Source of the DNA: CBDBJQ01 sp965206405
GTDB taxonomy: Bacteria > Pseudomonadota > Alphaproteobacteria > UBA8366
Direction: 5' to 3'
DNA length: 64,000 nt
Assembly (NCBI GenBank): GCA_965206405.1
Contig: CBDBJQ010000006.1
Coordinates: forward strand, 2,480,001 to 2,544,000
The first letter of the stretch is position 1, and each line of letters opens with the position of its first letter. The position numbers and the translations under genes are program-made. The notes beneath the pieces were generated by a model. It was not told the origin of the DNA and did no database searches. It saw only the letters and a program-made list of their open reading frames with translations. Below are positions 35,376 through 43,454 of this stretch, piece by piece.

Positions 35376-36406
35376 GCCGCACCCTCCCGTGCACCCTCGG
35401 GCGTGGCGCGGGTTATGGATTCGTCTATCCGTTCGGCCGCTCGAAGGCGGGCCGAACGGGCCCGCGGGTTGAATGTGATCTCCGAGGCCATGGGCCGAAT
35501 CGCGCGACGGCCGAGCAGCCGGAAACTCTGTTCGGATGCCGCAGCAGGAAGTGGCTGGTGGCGGGAAACGCCACGCCGGCCATCCGACCGATCCCGCAGG
35601 AAAGTTTTCACCCGCCGATCCTCGAGAGAATGGAAAGAGACAACCGCGAGGCGGCCACCGGGAGCGAGCACCCGCTCGGCGGCGGCAAGGCCGCTTTCGA
35701 GCTCCTCGAGCTCGTTGTTGACGCGCAGACGCAGGGCAAGAAAGGTGCGGGTCGCCGGGTCTATCCGGCGCGGACCCGCCGGCACCGCAGCACGCACGAT
35801 TTCAGCAAGACGGCCCGTCCGTAGGACCGGCGCTTCCTCGCGCGCCTCGACGATGGCGCGGGCGATGCGTCCGGCGAAACGTTCCTCGCCAAGGCTGCGG
35901 ATCAGGCCGGCGAGCTCCTGGATGGAAAGTTTGTTGACGAGATCGGCGGCGCTCGATCCCGTGTCCTCCATCCGCATGTCGAGCGGTCCGTCCTCGCGAA
36001 AGGAAAAGCCCCGCCCAGGCGTGTCCAGCTGGAAAGAAGAGATTCCGAGATCAAGAACAACGCCCTGGACCGGACCGGCACCAGCTTCAGCAAGCAAATG
36101 ATCCATTCCGGAAAACCGCCCCGGCAGCACCACAATCCGGCAGGCCTTGCCCGGGAAGTCGCCAGCCATGGCCCGGGCCCGGGTGACAGCCTCCGGATCC
36201 CGATCGATGGCGTAGACCACGGCCGCATCCCGGTCGAGAATGGCGCGGGTGTATCCGCCAGCACCGAAAGTTCCGTCGACATAGGCACCCCCGGGACGGA
36301 CTGCCAGTGCCGTCATCGCCTCATCGAGCATGACCGGAAGATGGCGCCCGCCATCCCCGTCGCCGTTGCGCCGGGTTCCGTTTCCGGACCTCCGGCCGCC
36401 GCTCAC
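35372..36406 (-). CDS. rsmH: 16S rRNA (cytosine1402-N4)-methyltransferase
   Basis: A 344-residue SAM-dependent methyltransferase acting on C1402 of 16S rRNA. The N-terminal HLPVMLDEAM, SAM motif YVDGTFGAGGYTRAIL, GVVLDLGISSFQLD, GRGFSFREDGPLDMRM and the C-terminal VSFHSLEDRRVKTFLRDRS are all RsmH signatures. The start is GTG 36406, which overlaps the mraZ stop as GTGA. The first 20 residues are Gly/Arg/Asn-rich and unlike the family. Confidence 0.95.
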   Translation of the reverse strand: MSGGRRSGNGTRRNGDGDGGRHLPVMLDEAMTALAVRPGGAYVDGTFGAGGYTRAILDRDAAVVYAIDRDPEAVTRARAMAGDFPGKACRIVVLPGRFSGMDHLLAEAGAGPVQGVVLDLGISSFQLDTPGRGFSFREDGPLDMRMEDTGSSAADLVNKLSIQELAGLIRSLGEERFAGRIARAIVEAREEAPVLRTGRLAEIVRAAVPAGPRRIDPATRTFLALRLRVNNELEELESGLAAAERVLAPGGRLAVVSFHSLEDRRVKTFLRDRSDGRRGVSRHQPLPAAASEQSFRLLGRRAIRPMASEITFNPRARSARLRAAERIDESITRATPEGAREGAA

Positions 36407-36882
36407 GATGGCGTCTCCCGGGGAAAAAGCTTCGGTCCGACGGGGCGAATGCCGGGTTTCGGCGCCGGCATTTGCGCGATAGCGGCGGCGCGATGGTTGT
36501 CGTAGGTTTCCGGGCTCCAGATCTGGAATCGTTCGCCACAGCCGACAAAGGCGGCCTGGTCGGCAATGCCGGTCAACTGAACGAACATCTCCGGCAGGAT
36601 GATGCGCCCCTCGCCGTCAATGAGAATCTTGCGCGCCTCGGAGACGGCGTCGATGCTGAACCCCAGCTCCTCCTCGGACAGCATGCCGGGCTGTTCGATA
36701 GCTCTGCTGACGCGCTCCATAAATGCGCGGCCCCCGGCCTCGAGCACCGGATGCCGCGACAGAGGATAAACATAGACAGCCCGGTTGCCGTCGACTGGAA
36801 GCTCGGCGCGGAAATCCGCCGGAAGCGAAACGCGCCCCTTCCGGTCGATCCGGTTCTTGAAGGTTCCGACAAACATCGACAT
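36403..36882 (-). CDS. mraZ: Transcriptional regulator MraZ
   Basis: A 159-residue protein with two tandem AbrB-like double-psi repeats: FVGTFKNRIDRKGRVSLPADFR and KILIDGEGRIILPEMF. MraZ binds repeats in front of its own gene and represses the dcw operon in characterised bacteria. ATG 36882 (MSMFVG) is taken as start; ATG 36876 is nearly equivalent. It is the first gene of the cluster, with a phased ATGGG repeat array 62-96 bp upstream. Confidence 0.95.
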   Translation of the reverse strand: MSMFVGTFKNRIDRKGRVSLPADFRAELPVDGNRAVYVYPLSRHPVLEAGGRAFMERVSRAIEQPGMLSEEELGFSIDAVSEARKILIDGEGRIILPEMFVQLTGIADQAAFVGCGERFQIWSPETYDNHRAAAIAQMPAPKPGIRPVGPKLFPRETPS

Positions 36883-36943
36883 GACCGTCGCGCTTTCGCT
36901 GTTGCCACGCTCCTGCCACCCCGTGTAATCTTCTGTAAAGAAT

Positions 36944-36978
36944 ATGGGTGCAGATGGGATATGATGGGATATAATGGG
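36944..36978 (-). promoter_or_regulatory. Probable MraZ operator: four 10-bp-phased ATGGG repeats
   Basis: ATGGG occurs at 36944, 36954, 36964 and 36974, exactly one 10-bp step apart, with a degenerate TTGG at 36984. Known MraZ operators are TGGG-type direct repeats separated by 5-6 bases. Here the repeats read on the plus strand, opposite to mraZ. A weak promoter for mraZ may overlap them (TTGCAT at 36995-37000 and CATTAT at 36971-36976, minus strand), which would fit autorepression. Confidence 0.75.
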
Positions 36979-37242
36979 ACACATTGGCCGATAAATGCAA
37001 GAAAAATATGCTTCTTCAAGGGGTTAAGAAACGTTTGGAGAACATTGCAAAGAGCAATGCTGAGAACAGAGCAGAAATCATTCATTCTCCGGCGAGCGCG
37101 AAACACCGTCCTCCTGCCTGCCTTACGCCGCCCTGGCCTTGCCTTGACGAGCCAGAGGACGACACTACCCGGCTTTGTGAGCCGACTGGCCGGCATCTCC
37201 GGGCAGCGGCAATCCCATGAATTGAAGTCATGAGTTGAAGCC

Positions 37243-38013
37243 ATGAGTTTCTGGGGAGCTATCATCGGCGGTACCGCCGGCCTCGCCATCGGCGGTCCTA
37301 TCGGCGGCCTGATCGGCGCCATTGCCGGCCACGCGATGGCCCGGCCCAGCCGCAGCGACAGCGCGCACAGCGCCGACCTCTACGATAGCGCTGACTTCGG
37401 CAGCGCCACGCCGGAGGAGGTGCGGTCAGCCGCGTTCACAGTCGCTACCGTCGCCCTTGGCGCGAAGATGGCGAAGGCCGACGGTGTCGTCACCAGCGAC
37501 GAGGTCGCCGCCTTCAAGGAGGTGTTCCGGGTTCCCCGCTCGGAAGAAAAAAACCTCTCCCGGCTGTTCAAGGCAGCGCATCAGAGGAGCGAGGGATTCG
37601 AGCCCTATGCTCAGCAGATCGCCAAGATGTTCTCCGGCAACCCGGCCGTTCTCGAACAACTCCTCTTCTGCTTGACTCACATTGCTCGTGCTGACGGCAC
37701 GCTGCACCAGAAAGAAATCCGCTATCTGCTGGAAGTCTCGAAGATATTCGGCCTCGACAGTCACGCCTTCGAGCGAGTGACCGAGATCACGCTCCACGGC
37801 GATAACGCCGATCCGTGGCGGATTCTCGGCGTCGCCAGCACCGTGCCCGATTCGGAACTGAAAAGCGCGTACCGCAAGCTGATCCGTGAAAACCATCCCG
37901 ACCGGCTGATCGCCCAGGGCATGCCCGAAGAAGCCATACGGGCCGCAACCGAACGCCTGGCCGCGATCAACCACGCCTACGACGTGGTCAGCGCCAAACG
38001 TGGTCTCTCCTGA
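37243..38013 (+). CDS. TerB-like / J-domain co-chaperone protein (DjlA-like)
   Basis: A 256-residue protein with three parts: a glycine-rich hydrophobic N-terminus (about residues 5-31, possibly membrane-inserted), a TerB-like helical domain (about 60-185, with acidic AKADGVVTSDEVAAF and ARADGTLHQKEI loops), and a C-terminal J domain whose HPD motif is at residues 218-220 (ENHPDRL). This is the architecture of DjlA, a membrane-anchored DnaK co-chaperone. The region before the ATG is a tandem duplication, TTGAAGTCATGAG then TTGAAGCCATGAG, so a decoy ATG-AGT-TGA precedes the real start. It is followed after 17 bp by the amidase gene. Confidence 0.85.
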   Translation: MSFWGAIIGGTAGLAIGGPIGGLIGAIAGHAMARPSRSDSAHSADLYDSADFGSATPEEVRSAAFTVATVALGAKMAKADGVVTSDEVAAFKEVFRVPRSEEKNLSRLFKAAHQRSEGFEPYAQQIAKMFSGNPAVLEQLLFCLTHIARADGTLHQKEIRYLLEVSKIFGLDSHAFERVTEITLHGDNADPWRILGVASTVPDSELKSAYRKLIRENHPDRLIAQGMPEEAIRAATERLAAINHAYDVVSAKRGLS

Positions 38014-38030
38014 ATTCTGACACCGGGACG

Positions 38031-38735
38031 ATGATCGAACACCCCTCTCCGAACCACGGCCGGCGACCTTCGGACGCGCCTGTCGACATGCTGGTACTCC
38101 ACTACACCGGCATGCCAAGCGGTGCCGAAGCGCTGGCACGCCTCTGCGATAGGGGCGCCAAGGTCAGCGCCCACTATTTGATCGAGGAAGACGGAACGGT
38201 GTTCCGGCTGGTCGCCGAGGAGGAGCGAGCCTGGCATGCCGGCATCTCCTGCTGGCGTGGCAACCGCAACATCAATGATCGATCGATTGGAGTCGAACTC
38301 GTCAATCCCGGCCATGACTGGGGCTATCGGGAATTCCCTGAGGCGCAGATGGCCAACCTCGAGACGCTAGCAACCGGGATACTCGCACGCCATCCGATCC
38401 CGCCACGCAACGTGGTCGGGCATTCCGATGTGGCGCCCTCACGCAAGTGCGACCCGGGAGAGCTGTTCGACTGGCACCGGCTGGCAATGTGCGGGATTGG
38501 CCTGTGGCCGGACTCCGTCGACCCGTCCGCCGCCCGCGGTGCGACACCGCAAACAGAGGTCGGAACAGAAGCTGGACCGATCCTCGCTATGCTGCGGGAT
38601 TACGGCTACGACACGGAGCAGACGGGCGTGATCGCGGCGTTCCAGAGGCATTTCCGGCCGGCCCGGATCAACGATGCGATCGATACGGAAACCGCAGCGG
38701 CGATCGTCGGCCTAGCTGCCGCCGCCGGAGTCTGA
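38031..38735 (+). CDS. N-acetylmuramoyl-L-alanine amidase (AmpD/AmiD family)
   Basis: A 234-residue zinc amidase of the amidase_2 family, cleaving MurNAc-L-Ala bonds in peptidoglycan or its recycled fragments. Putative zinc ligands are His24 (LVLHYTG), His131 (VVGHSDVAPSRKCDPG) and Asp141, with Glu89 in GVELVN. The last ~70 residues (ILAMLRDYGY to IVGLAAAAG) form a peptidoglycan-binding-like helical domain, as in AmiD. There is no signal peptide, so a cytoplasmic recycling role like AmpD is possible. It directly precedes the RNase P RNA gene. Confidence 0.88.
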   Translation: MIEHPSPNHGRRPSDAPVDMLVLHYTGMPSGAEALARLCDRGAKVSAHYLIEEDGTVFRLVAEEERAWHAGISCWRGNRNINDRSIGVELVNPGHDWGYREFPEAQMANLETLATGILARHPIPPRNVVGHSDVAPSRKCDPGELFDWHRLAMCGIGLWPDSVDPSAARGATPQTEVGTEAGPILAMLRDYGYDTEQTGVIAAFQRHFRPARINDAIDTETAAAIVGLAAAAGV

Positions 38736-38789
38736 GCCCGCCTGTGAATTCCGCGCGCCGACTTTGTTGTATGCTGTATACTGTTACGC

Positions 38790-39178
38790 GCCAGATGGCC
38801 GGATGGCCGCTTCGGCCTCCGGGCTGGAGAGGAAAGTCCGGGCTCCACGAAAACACGGCGCCGGGTAACGCCCGGCGGGGGCGACCCCAGGGAAAGTGCC
38901 ACAGAAAACAAACCGCCCGGACAGCGGCCTCGATTGCACCGGGTAAGGGTGAAAGGGTGCGGCAAGAGCGCACCGCGTCGGCGGCGACGCAGGCGGCAGG
39001 GCAAACCCCGCCGGGAGCAAGATCCAATAGGGACCACGCGCAGGATCTTCGGATTCTCGCAGGCGGGTTTTCGCGCCGGTCCGGGTGGATCGCACGAGGC
39101 GTCCGGCAACGGGCGTCCCAGATGAATGGTCATCCCGCGCTCGCGCGGACAGAACCCGGCTTACAGGCCATCTGGCAT
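38790..39178 (+). ncRNA. rnpB: RNase P RNA (class A)
   Basis: The catalytic RNA of tRNA 5' maturation. The conserved cores are present in order: GAGGAAAGTCCGGGCTCC, then the CAGGGAAAGTGCCACAGAAA block, AAGGGTGAAAGGGTGCGG, GGCAAACCCC, the AGATGAATGGTCATC region, and ACAGAACCCGGCTTACAG near the 3' end. The ends form P1: GCCAGATGGCC (38790-38800) pairs with GGCCATCTGGC (39168-39178), and P1 is followed by ATTTTT, which could terminate. A TATACT -10-like box at 38777-38782 places transcription start close to 38790. Confidence 0.96.
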
Positions 39179-39205
39179 TTTTCCCGTCGATCAGATGCTT
39201 TCTAC

Positions 39206-39234
39206 CCCGGATATTTCATGAAGACGTCCGGCCG
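39206..39234. repeat. Solo left end of an IS1380-type element
   Basis: These 29 bases match the left terminus of the full IS1380 element at 55017 with one mismatch (core CCCGGATATTTCATGAAG), then diverge. It marks the left border of the accessory island whose right border is the IS1380 fragment ending at 43847. Confidence 0.85.
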
Positions 39235-39284
39235 CCTTCAGGCCGTACTATCGCGTTGGAAACACGGTGACGAAGGGATAACCA

Positions 39285-40361
39285 GTGACAAGCAAAGATG
39301 AGGACACGACCCTACCGGTAAAGCCGACCCATGATGCGCTGTTCCGCGCCATCATTGACGACAAGGACCGCGCGGCAGCCCTTTTGCGCGACTACCTGCC
39401 GGAGCGGATCAGCGCGCAGATGGCGGACACACCGCCCAAGCGCGTTGCGGGCAGCTTTGTCGACGAGGATGCCCACCTGAAGCACAGCGACGGGCTGTTC
39501 GAGATCACGCTGAAGGGCGGACGCCCGGCCCTGGCCTACGTGCTTTTGGAACACAAATCGGTTTCAGAACCGGCAACACCCCTGCAAATCCTTGGATATA
39601 TGCTGCGGATATGGCTTCGCTACGGCGATGGACAGGCGGCAAGGTTGCGCGCCCTGCCGGTCATTGTGCCGCTGGTGTTCTACCATGGGAGCCATTCCTG
39701 GAATGTGCCGCAGGTGTTCAGTGAGCTGTTTGATGCGGGTGAGGATATGGCGCGCTATGTGCCGTCGTTCACTTACGAGGTCCATGATCTCGGCAATATC
39801 CCGATGGAAGAGCTGTCGCATAATCCTCACGTGATGGCAGGATTGGCTGTGCTCAAATTCGTGAAGCACCGCTCCGATATGACGCGCGAACATATGGAGG
39901 AGATACTGCGGCGGCTGCCGTTTGGTACGAATTTTGCCGGTATCGTTCTGCGCTATTTTGTGGCACGATACGAATGGACGCAGCCGGACATGGAGGCGGC
40001 CCTGGACGGAATAGACGATGAAGGAGGCAAAGCGCTGATGGGAACACTCGCAGAAACATGGAAAAAAGAAGGCGAAGCCAGAGGCGAAGCCAGAGGCGAA
40101 GCCAAGGGGCTTGCCGCCGGGGAAGCGCTTGGCCGTGAAAAAGGGCTTGCGGAAGGCGAAGCCAAAGGCCTTGCGGAAGGTGAAGCCAGAGGTGAGGCCA
40201 AATTGCTGATGCACCTGCTGGTAAAGCGGTTTGGCCCCCTGCCCGAGCCCGTGATCGCACAGATCGCGGCGGGAAGCATTGATGATCTGGATCGCTGGGT
40301 GGATCGGGTGCTTGATGCCGCTGATCTGGCGGCCGTGTTCGGGGAACGAAGGGATCACTGA
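39285..40361 (+). CDS. Rpn/YhgA-like PD-(D/E)XK nuclease family protein
   Basis: A 358-residue member of the recombination-promoting nuclease (Rpn, PF04754-like) group, long annotated as transposases but shown in E. coli to be DNases promoting RecA-independent recombination. The N-terminal THDALFRAIIDDKDRAAALL and the nuclease core Asp69 ... Glu89-His90-Lys91 (SDGLFEI to LLEHKS) are intact. A Gly/Glu/Ala/Lys repeat (GEARGEAKGLAAGEALG and similar, about residues 265-305) is followed by a DUF4351-like tail (LLMHLLVKRFGPLPEPVIAQI). The start is GTG 39285 with GAAGGG upstream. It lies just inside the IS1380-bracketed island. Confidence 0.85.
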   Translation: MTSKDEDTTLPVKPTHDALFRAIIDDKDRAAALLRDYLPERISAQMADTPPKRVAGSFVDEDAHLKHSDGLFEITLKGGRPALAYVLLEHKSVSEPATPLQILGYMLRIWLRYGDGQAARLRALPVIVPLVFYHGSHSWNVPQVFSELFDAGEDMARYVPSFTYEVHDLGNIPMEELSHNPHVMAGLAVLKFVKHRSDMTREHMEEILRRLPFGTNFAGIVLRYFVARYEWTQPDMEAALDGIDDEGGKALMGTLAETWKKEGEARGEARGEAKGLAAGEALGREKGLAEGEAKGLAEGEARGEAKLLMHLLVKRFGPLPEPVIAQIAAGSIDDLDRWVDRVLDAADLAAVFGERRDH

Positions 40362-40380
40362 GGGTTTGAAGCGACGATCC

Positions 40381-40596
40381 ATGCTCATCACAGCCAACCA
40401 GCCCTTCGGAGAATGGAATGCAATCTTCCCCGATCCGGCAATGACGCTGGCAGCCGTCGACAGGCTCGTCCACCACGCGACAATCTTCGGGATGAACGTG
40501 GAAAGCTACCGGCGCAAAGCCGCTGAACACGCCAACGGCCCCGGCCGCCAGGCTCAAGCTCAAAGAGCAACACCGGCAAACATCAAACCGGATTGA
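40381..40596 (+). pseudogene. IS21-family IstB C-terminal fragment
   Basis: About 70 residues matching the C-terminus of IstB, the ATP-binding helper of IS21 transposition: ITANQPFGEWNAIFPDPAMT, then LAAVDRLVHHATIF and NVESYRRKAA. The rest of istB and all of istA are absent. The following ~185 bp (40597-40781) contain no recognisable gene and may be further IS21 debris. Confidence 0.85.
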
Positions 40597-40781
40597 CGCT
40601 CTGCGACAATCAAAACCCACAAAAACCTTGATTGTGGCGGAAAAACCCGCCGCCATCACAAACGTCGCGACCAAGGATTCTCATCCTGATTGACGCGCAC
40701 CTCTCACCCGGATTGTTGCGCTACACGTGCAGCGCGGCCCTCGAAAATATCCGCAAGGTGCCGTAGCGCCAGAACCTGCCT

Positions 40782-41116
40782 TTGTCGGAAAGCCCAAGCG
40801 CTTTCATCGATCAAAATGGCCGACCGAAGCCAGCCAGCTACAAACCCGGCGCGGCCATCAACCTCAATATCGAGATGGAGACCGGCACGGGCAGGACCTG
40901 TTGTTATATCAAGCCCATTTTCGAGATGAACAAGCTCTATGGCTGGTCCAGGTTCATCATCATGGTGCCGTCGATCGCCATCCGCGAAGGCGTGGCCAAG
41001 TCGCTGGAGATGAAGTCGCTGGAGATGACGGCCGGGCATTTCGTTGAAGGCTGCGGCAAGAAGGCGCGGTTCTTCATCTACAACTCCAGGAGACTGCACG
41101 AGCTGGAGAGCTTTTC
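40782..41116 (+). pseudogene. Type III restriction enzyme Res subunit, 5' relic
   Basis: Fragment of the helicase/endonuclease subunit of a type III restriction system. INLNIEMETGTG-RT is the Walker A region; the family has GTGKT, so the key Lys is replaced by Arg. It continues with MNKLYGWSRFIIMVPSIAIR, EGVAKSLEM, GKKARFFIYNSRRLHELESFS and is then cut by the IS1634-like element. A 15-bp tandem duplication adds KSLEM a second time. The N-terminal part of Res is not recognisable upstream and no Mod methyltransferase is present. Confidence 0.85.
40922..41116. repeat. Long target duplication, left copy (195 bp)
   Basis: Identical over 195 bp to 43119-43313 and lying in the same orientation on the two sides of the IS1634-like element. 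The last base may belong to the IS end, making the duplication 194 bp. Long, variable target duplications are a known trait of the IS1634 family. Confidence 0.93.
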
Positions 41117-43118
41117 CTGAGTTCGTAGGTTTTGTCGGCTTGTCGGGTGTTTTTTTGTTTAACTTCAGGCCCTGGCTTCCGGGAAGGCAAAGTAGTGCCC
41201 CCAGTGGCGGTTGTGGGTTGCGGTTGCTGGAAACTCCGCTACACTCCCGCACATGTTCATCCGCACCAAACATGATCCCGAACGCAACCGCACCCGCATC
41301 CAGATCGTCCAGTCGGTGCGCACCGGTCAGAAGGTTCGCCAGAAGGTCGTCCGGCATGTCGGCATCGCGCATAACGACACTGAGGTTGAGGATCTCAAGC
41401 GCCTGGCCGGCAGGATCATGGAAGAACTGCGCGCCGCACAGTTCCCGCAGATGGAACTGTTCACCCCAACGGAATATGCCGATCTGGCGACGCTTGTGCG
41501 CACCGCTCCGCGTCCGGACAAGCTGGATGTTGACCTTGGGGACTGCCGCGAAGAATCCCGCCTGTCACTTGGCTTGCGCGATGTGATGGGGGAGGTTTAT
41601 TCCGGCCTGGGCTGGAATGGTCTTCCGGGCTCCCGGCGCAAGAGCAGCGATCGCATTTTGCGCGAACTGGTGCTGGCGCGCCTGTCGCAGCCAGAGAGCA
41701 AGCGGGCAACGGTGGATGCGTTGGCCCACAGGGTCGGGATCACCCTCAATCTGGACCGGGTCTACCAGGCTATGGACTACCTGGACGCGGCGACGATCAA
41801 CCGGGTCTGTCGGATGTCACACGAGGCGGCGGATACGCTTCTGGCGGGACCGGTCGATGTCCTCTTCTACGACTGCACAACACTGGCATTCGATACCGAT
41901 CGGGAGGATCCGCAGGATGCTTCCGACCGGTTGCTGGCCAAGGGGTACAGCAAGGACGGGAAATCCCATCGCAGTCAAGTGGTGTTGGCGCTGATGGTCA
42001 CCACCGACGGCTTGCCGGTCGGCTATGACCTGTTCCCCGGCAATATGTGGGAAGGCCATACGCTTGAGGCCGCGATCAAGGGGCTTGAAGAGCGCTACAA
42101 GCTTGGAAAGATCACGCTGGTGGCAGATGCCGGGATGCTCAGCGCCACCAATCAGGATCTATTGCGCACCAAGGGTCTGCCGTTCATTCTGGGGTATCGC
42201 CTGAAGTCGGCCCCGGCGGGCGTGAAAGGCAAGGCCCTGGACACGGGTGGTTACAAGCCATGGGCCGGACACGGGGCCGGACACGGGGCCGGACACGACG
42301 CGGCGGAGGGCGCGGCAGAGGCGGGGCGCTACAAGGTGATTGAGCATGACGGTGCCCGGATCATCGTCACATTCTCGCCCACCCGCGCCCGCAAGGATGC
42401 CCACAAGCGCCGGAGGGCCCTTGAGCGTCTGCAAACGAAGCTTCGGCGCTCCCGGAGCCCTGCCAGTGTCAGTCAGCGGGGATATGCCCGGTTCCTCTCG
42501 TTTCCCGATACGGGCGAGATCACACTTGATCAGGACAAGATCGACGCGGCGGCCCAATGGGATGGGCTGCATGCCATCACTATCCATGGCAAGGACGATC
42601 TCGCACCCGAGGCGGCCATCGCCCAATATCACCAGCTCTGGCAGATCGAAACCTGCTTTCGTACCAACAAGCACGACCTGAAAATCCGACCCGTCTATCA
42701 CTGGACGCCGCGGCGGATACAGGCCCATATCGCCCTCTGCTACATGGCCTTCTGTTGCCTGCAACACCTGCGCAAACGCCTGCAGATGCTGGGCCATCCG
42801 ATGAGCCCGGCCCGCATCCGTCGGGAACTCGACCGACTTCAGATATCTATCCTGAAGCGCAAGGGCACCAGCGAGCAATATGCCATGCCCAGCCCGGCCA
42901 CAACCGACGCCAAACGCATCCTGCGCTGTGTTGGCCTGTCGTGGAACGAAGCACCATTCAGGATGCCGCCCCAACGAACGCGCAAGCCCAGACCTGAAAA
43001 GGCCTGATCAACACTTTCCAACCGTTGAATCCATCGCCTGAAATCCGCGATGTAGTGCCCCGTGGAAAAACAGGCCAATAATATCAATGTGTTACAGACG
43101 AAATCCTACGAAGTCAGG
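41116..43118 (+). mobile_element. IS1634-family insertion sequence, complete
   Basis: About 2.0 kb with terminal inverted repeats: left end CCTGAGTTCGTAGGTTTTGT, right end (read inward) CCTGACTTCGTAGGATTT. It encodes one intact transposase (41253-43007) and is flanked by 194-195-bp direct repeats of res sequence. Since the right copy continues the res reading frame exactly where the left stops, the element entered an existing res gene and duplicated about 195 bp. Confidence 0.92.
41253..43007 (+). CDS. IS1634-family (IS4-like) DDE transposase
   Basis: A 584-residue transposase. ATG 41253 (MFIRTKHDPERNRTRIQIVQ) matches the family N-terminus better than the upstream frame start. The catalytic acids are Asp in LFYDCTTLAFDT, Asp in TLVADAGMLSATN and Glu in LWQIETCFRTNKHDLKIRPVYHW, the YREK-type motif of IS4-related families. 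Between the second Asp and the Glu lies an unusual AGHGAGHGAGHDAAEG stretch made by three 12-bp units. The frame is complete, so the enzyme may be active. Confidence 0.93.
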   Translation: MFIRTKHDPERNRTRIQIVQSVRTGQKVRQKVVRHVGIAHNDTEVEDLKRLAGRIMEELRAAQFPQMELFTPTEYADLATLVRTAPRPDKLDVDLGDCREESRLSLGLRDVMGEVYSGLGWNGLPGSRRKSSDRILRELVLARLSQPESKRATVDALAHRVGITLNLDRVYQAMDYLDAATINRVCRMSHEAADTLLAGPVDVLFYDCTTLAFDTDREDPQDASDRLLAKGYSKDGKSHRSQVVLALMVTTDGLPVGYDLFPGNMWEGHTLEAAIKGLEERYKLGKITLVADAGMLSATNQDLLRTKGLPFILGYRLKSAPAGVKGKALDTGGYKPWAGHGAGHGAGHDAAEGAAEAGRYKVIEHDGARIIVTFSPTRARKDAHKRRRALERLQTKLRRSRSPASVSQRGYARFLSFPDTGEITLDQDKIDAAAQWDGLHAITIHGKDDLAPEAAIAQYHQLWQIETCFRTNKHDLKIRPVYHWTPRRIQAHIALCYMAFCCLQHLRKRLQMLGHPMSPARIRRELDRLQISILKRKGTSEQYAMPSPATTDAKRILRCVGLSWNEAPFRMPPQRTRKPRPEKA

Positions 43119-43313
43119 CGAGATGAACAAGCTCTATGGCTGGTCCAGGTTCATCATCATGGTGCCGTCGATCGCCATCCGCGAAGGCGTGGCCAAGTCG
43201 CTGGAGATGAAGTCGCTGGAGATGACGGCCGGGCATTTCGTTGAAGGCTGCGGCAAGAAGGCGCGGTTCTTCATCTACAACTCCAGGAGACTGCACGAGC
43301 TGGAGAGCTTTTC
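43119..43313. repeat. Long target duplication, right copy (195 bp)
   Basis: Exact copy of 40922-41116 immediately after the right inverted repeat of the IS1634-like element. Confidence 0.93.
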
Positions 43314-43454
43314 TTCTGACGCGGGAATCAACGTAATGGTGATCAACGTGCAGGCCTTCAATGGGGCGGGTGCCGACAATCGCCGTATCCATGAAGAGCT
43401 GGACGACTTCCAATCACGGCCGCCCCATCGATGTGATCGCCAGGAACCGGCCGG
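43119..43454 (+). pseudogene. Type III restriction enzyme Res subunit, 3' relic
   Basis: Begins with the duplicated MNKLYGWSRF block and continues beyond the IS break point as SSDAGINVMVINVQAFN and ELDDFQSR. A frameshift follows near 43425: the expected RPIDVIARNRP is readable only one frame over. The sequence then ends abruptly at the junction with IS1380 sequence at about 43455, so the helicase C-terminal half and the nuclease domain are gone. Confidence 0.85.

Noticed and set aside
36970..36975. A plus-strand TATAAT box as promoter for the TerB/J-domain gene
   Set aside because: No acceptable -35 element at the right distance and the gene starts 267 bp away; it is more simply part of the MraZ repeat array.
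40782..43454. A functional type III restriction system
   Set aside because: The P-loop Lys is changed, the gene is split by an IS, frameshifted and truncated, and no Mod subunit is present.
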